From contig CAMLID010000020.1 of the NCBI GenBank assembly GCA_946480055.1, forward strand, positions 1-54,196: 54,196 nucleotides of DNA, written 5' to 3'. The notes below the pieces were generated by a model. The model saw only the letters and a program-made list of their open reading frames with translations. It did not search any database and had not been told where the DNA came from. Shown here piece after piece: positions 52,971-54,196 of the stretch. The position numbers and the translations under genes are program-made. Source of the stretch: an uncultured Lysobacter sp. GTDB taxonomy: Bacteria > Pseudomonadota > Gammaproteobacteria > Xanthomonadales > Xanthomonadaceae. Within the stretch, counting starts at the first letter, position 1. The number at the start of each line of letters is the position of its first letter.

Positions 52971-53348
52971 GTGATTCCTCATTCACACTTCCGTAATTCC
53001 TCCCTACCCGTCCCCTGGGAAAATTTTGGCCTACGCATGAAAGAAGCGCGCGTGGCCGCAGGACTCAGCCAGGGAGAGGTAGCAAAGCGATGCAACAAGA
53101 AGGGCAACAGTTGGATATCCCAGCTAGAGCGCGGTATTTTCCCGCGATCGCTCGATGATGTGACGTTGTTGGCTGCAGCGCTCGAGGTTAGTCCTCTATG
53201 GCTTCTGACGGGGCTCGACAATGGCAGCGATGTGGTCGCCGGCGAGGAGGTAGCGATTGAAGTACTCGCACGCCCAGAGGATTCTCTCAAGGCGATGTGG
53301 CCGCGGGACATAGCGCAGTTCGTGGGTGCCAGCGGAAGTTGCTGGTAA
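52971..53348 (+). CDS. XRE-family helix-turn-helix regulator
   Basis: A 125-residue protein with one Cro/CI-type HTH at about residues 18-80: [20 protein letters not shown], then SWISQLERGIFPRSLDDVTL and LAAALEVSPLWLLTG. The C-terminal 40 residues have no recognisable fold. The start is GTG at 52971, the first in-frame start before the HTH; an ATG at 53037 would remove part of helix 1. Composition is below the window's GC level. It is convergent with the protease gene, 58 bases away. Its target is unknown. Confidence 0.75.
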   Translation: MIPHSHFRNSSLPVPWENFGLRMKEARVAAGLSQGEVAKRCNKKGNSWISQLERGIFPRSLDDVTLLAAALEVSPLWLLTGLDNGSDVVAGEEVAIEVLARPEDSLKAMWPRDIAQFVGASGSCW

Positions 53349-53406
53349 CAGCTCTTCTACGGCCCCTCCCTTCAGCGTTGAAGCGCCCTCCCCCAGCCCA
53401 CCGAAC

Positions 53407-54196
53407 TCAGGGCGTCCGCTTTTTTCCCTCGTTCAATTGTACGCGCCCGGTTTCATCACCCGCAGCATTGCGTATGACGAGTTGGCCACCAGCCACTTGC
53501 TGGAGCAAGGCTGCGTAGTGAGCGTTCGGCTCCGGCGCATGCGAGGGCATGTAGCCTGGCCTAGCCTGATTAACCGTCTCGGCCAGAGTCTGGGTCGTCC
53601 AACATTTGCCCAGCGCGATCTCACCCATCTTGGTACTGCCGATAGTGCCCGAGTACACCCCCAGCAGCTTGAACCGCTTGACGTGTGCATCCTCAAGATT
53701 GTCCTGATCGAACAACGTCAACGCCGACTTGTCACCGCGCTGAACCGCTTTGATGAACGCGTTCCCCTGCGCGTTCTTTGCGCGCATCACCATATGATCT
53801 TGGGCAATCAGCACTGGCGCGCCAGACATGCCTGCGCGACTGAGCGAGTCGATCAGCACCACGCGATCGCGCAACGGCACGGCTGGCTCCGTCGCGATAC
53901 TGCCACGCTTCCAGACCGGTAGGAAATACAGTGTCTTCGCCCCAAATTCGGCCTCAAGCTCAGCCTTGCTGAAGGGATAGCCCAAAATAAAGACGTCCTT
54001 AGCCACTGCTTCCACGATCTTGGCATCGTCCTCTACCGAATGGATATCCACGAAGTAGAAGTACTCCTCCAGCATCTCCGGAAGCTCAAGTAAGGCAATG
54101 TCCACGACATGACCGCTCGGATGCTCGTACCAGCGCGGCTTTGAATCGCCCAGGCTTCTGTAGACAGTCGTCAGCCGTTTAGTGCGTACCGCCTTT
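53407..54196 (-). CDS. Trypsin-like serine protease domain protein (5' part beyond window)
   Basis: The frame is open to the window edge on the minus strand, giving at least 263 residues, so the start and probably the catalytic His are outside. Inside, HVVDIALLEL carries the likely catalytic Asp and SRAGMSGAPVLI the nucleophilic Ser in the GxSGxP form of trypsin-like (S1/S1C-type) peptidases. The C-terminal 60 residues are Ala/Gln-rich. No signal can be judged. GC content and codon use are lower than in the core genes, which suggests horizontal origin together with the XRE gene. Confidence 0.75.
   Translation of the reverse strand, partial: KAVRTKRLTTVYRSLGDSKPRWYEHPSGHVVDIALLELPEMLEEYFYFVDIHSVEDDAKIVEAVAKDVFILGYPFSKAELEAEFGAKTLYFLPVWKRGSIATEPAVPLRDRVVLIDSLSRAGMSGAPVLIAQDHMVMRAKNAQGNAFIKAVQRGDKSALTLFDQDNLEDAHVKRFKLLGVYSGTIGSTKMGEIALGKCWTTQTLAETVNQARPGYMPSHAPEPNAHYAALLQQVAGGQLVIRNAAGDETGRVQLNEGKKRTP

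Noticed and set aside
53326..53922. Plus-strand frame opposite the protease gene
   Set aside because: The minus strand shows protease motifs; this frame has none.

Overview
The window is high-GC chromosomal DNA of a gammaproteobacterium. Gene content, gene order and repeats point to the Xanthomonadaceae/Lysobacteraceae, most likely Lysobacter or a close relative. The evidence is the lapB-glycosyltransferase-CapD-galU block, the rlmN-pilF-rodZ-yfgM-bamB-der block, a copL-copA-copB copper locus of the Xanthomonas/Stenotrophomonas type, and GTAG-headed REP repeats resembling the SMAG elements of Stenotrophomonas. Genus assignment is inference; no database was searched.

Layout. 1-3877: the end of lapB, then a surface-polysaccharide operon (priming sugar-phosphate transferase, membrane nucleotide-sugar dehydratase, galU). 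3933-6607: a small membrane protein, a FAD oxidoreductase coupled to a CsaA-like tRNA-binding protein, and a tiny secreted Cys-motif protein. 6851-11260: a beta-oxidation cluster (fadN-like and fadA) read leftwards behind a TetR regulator with a PsrA-type operator over its own promoter. 11412-18523: ndk, rlmN, pilF, rodZ, yfgM, bamB and der, covering nucleotide balance, rRNA modification, pilus and cell shape, outer-membrane assembly and ribosome assembly. 18882-21901: molybdenum cofactor genes mobA, moeA and a rhodanese-MoeB fusion. 22006-25348: a DUF2272 protein, an alpha/beta hydrolase, threonine aldolase and DUF1244. 25418-29639: folD, guaB and guaA. 29871-32587: an MFS exporter divergent from a LysR regulator. 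32721-36250: tadA, two DUF2721 paralogues, orn and an MscS channel. 36255-39586: the divergent ppsA/ppsR pair. 39735-40566: a DUF1249 protein, tRNA-Ala(GGC), tRNA-Glu(TTC) and a strong terminator. 40626-41632: two unknown genes.

41732-49563 is a copper-resistance island read leftwards: copL, copA, copB, a c-type cytochrome with a His-rich tail, and a CopG-like DUF411 lipoprotein, then a MerR regulator translationally coupled to a Cu-type P1B ATPase. Two near-identical 16-bp dyads, each next to a promoter-like hexamer, stand before copL and before merR. They suggest that one CueR-like regulator controls both transcription units.

49647-52311 holds topoisomerase IB and a YegD-like Hsp70. After about 52.3 kb the sequence becomes visibly less GC-rich. 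A gene-poor stretch with degenerate repeats leads to an XRE regulator and a trypsin-like protease cut by the window edge, probably the start of an accessory region.

No wholly new system is proven. The best leads are the twin MerR dyads with the His-tailed cytochrome, the PsrA-type autoregulatory site, the REP/BIME family, the stem-loop cluster between rodZ and yfgM, and the repeat-rich right edge.
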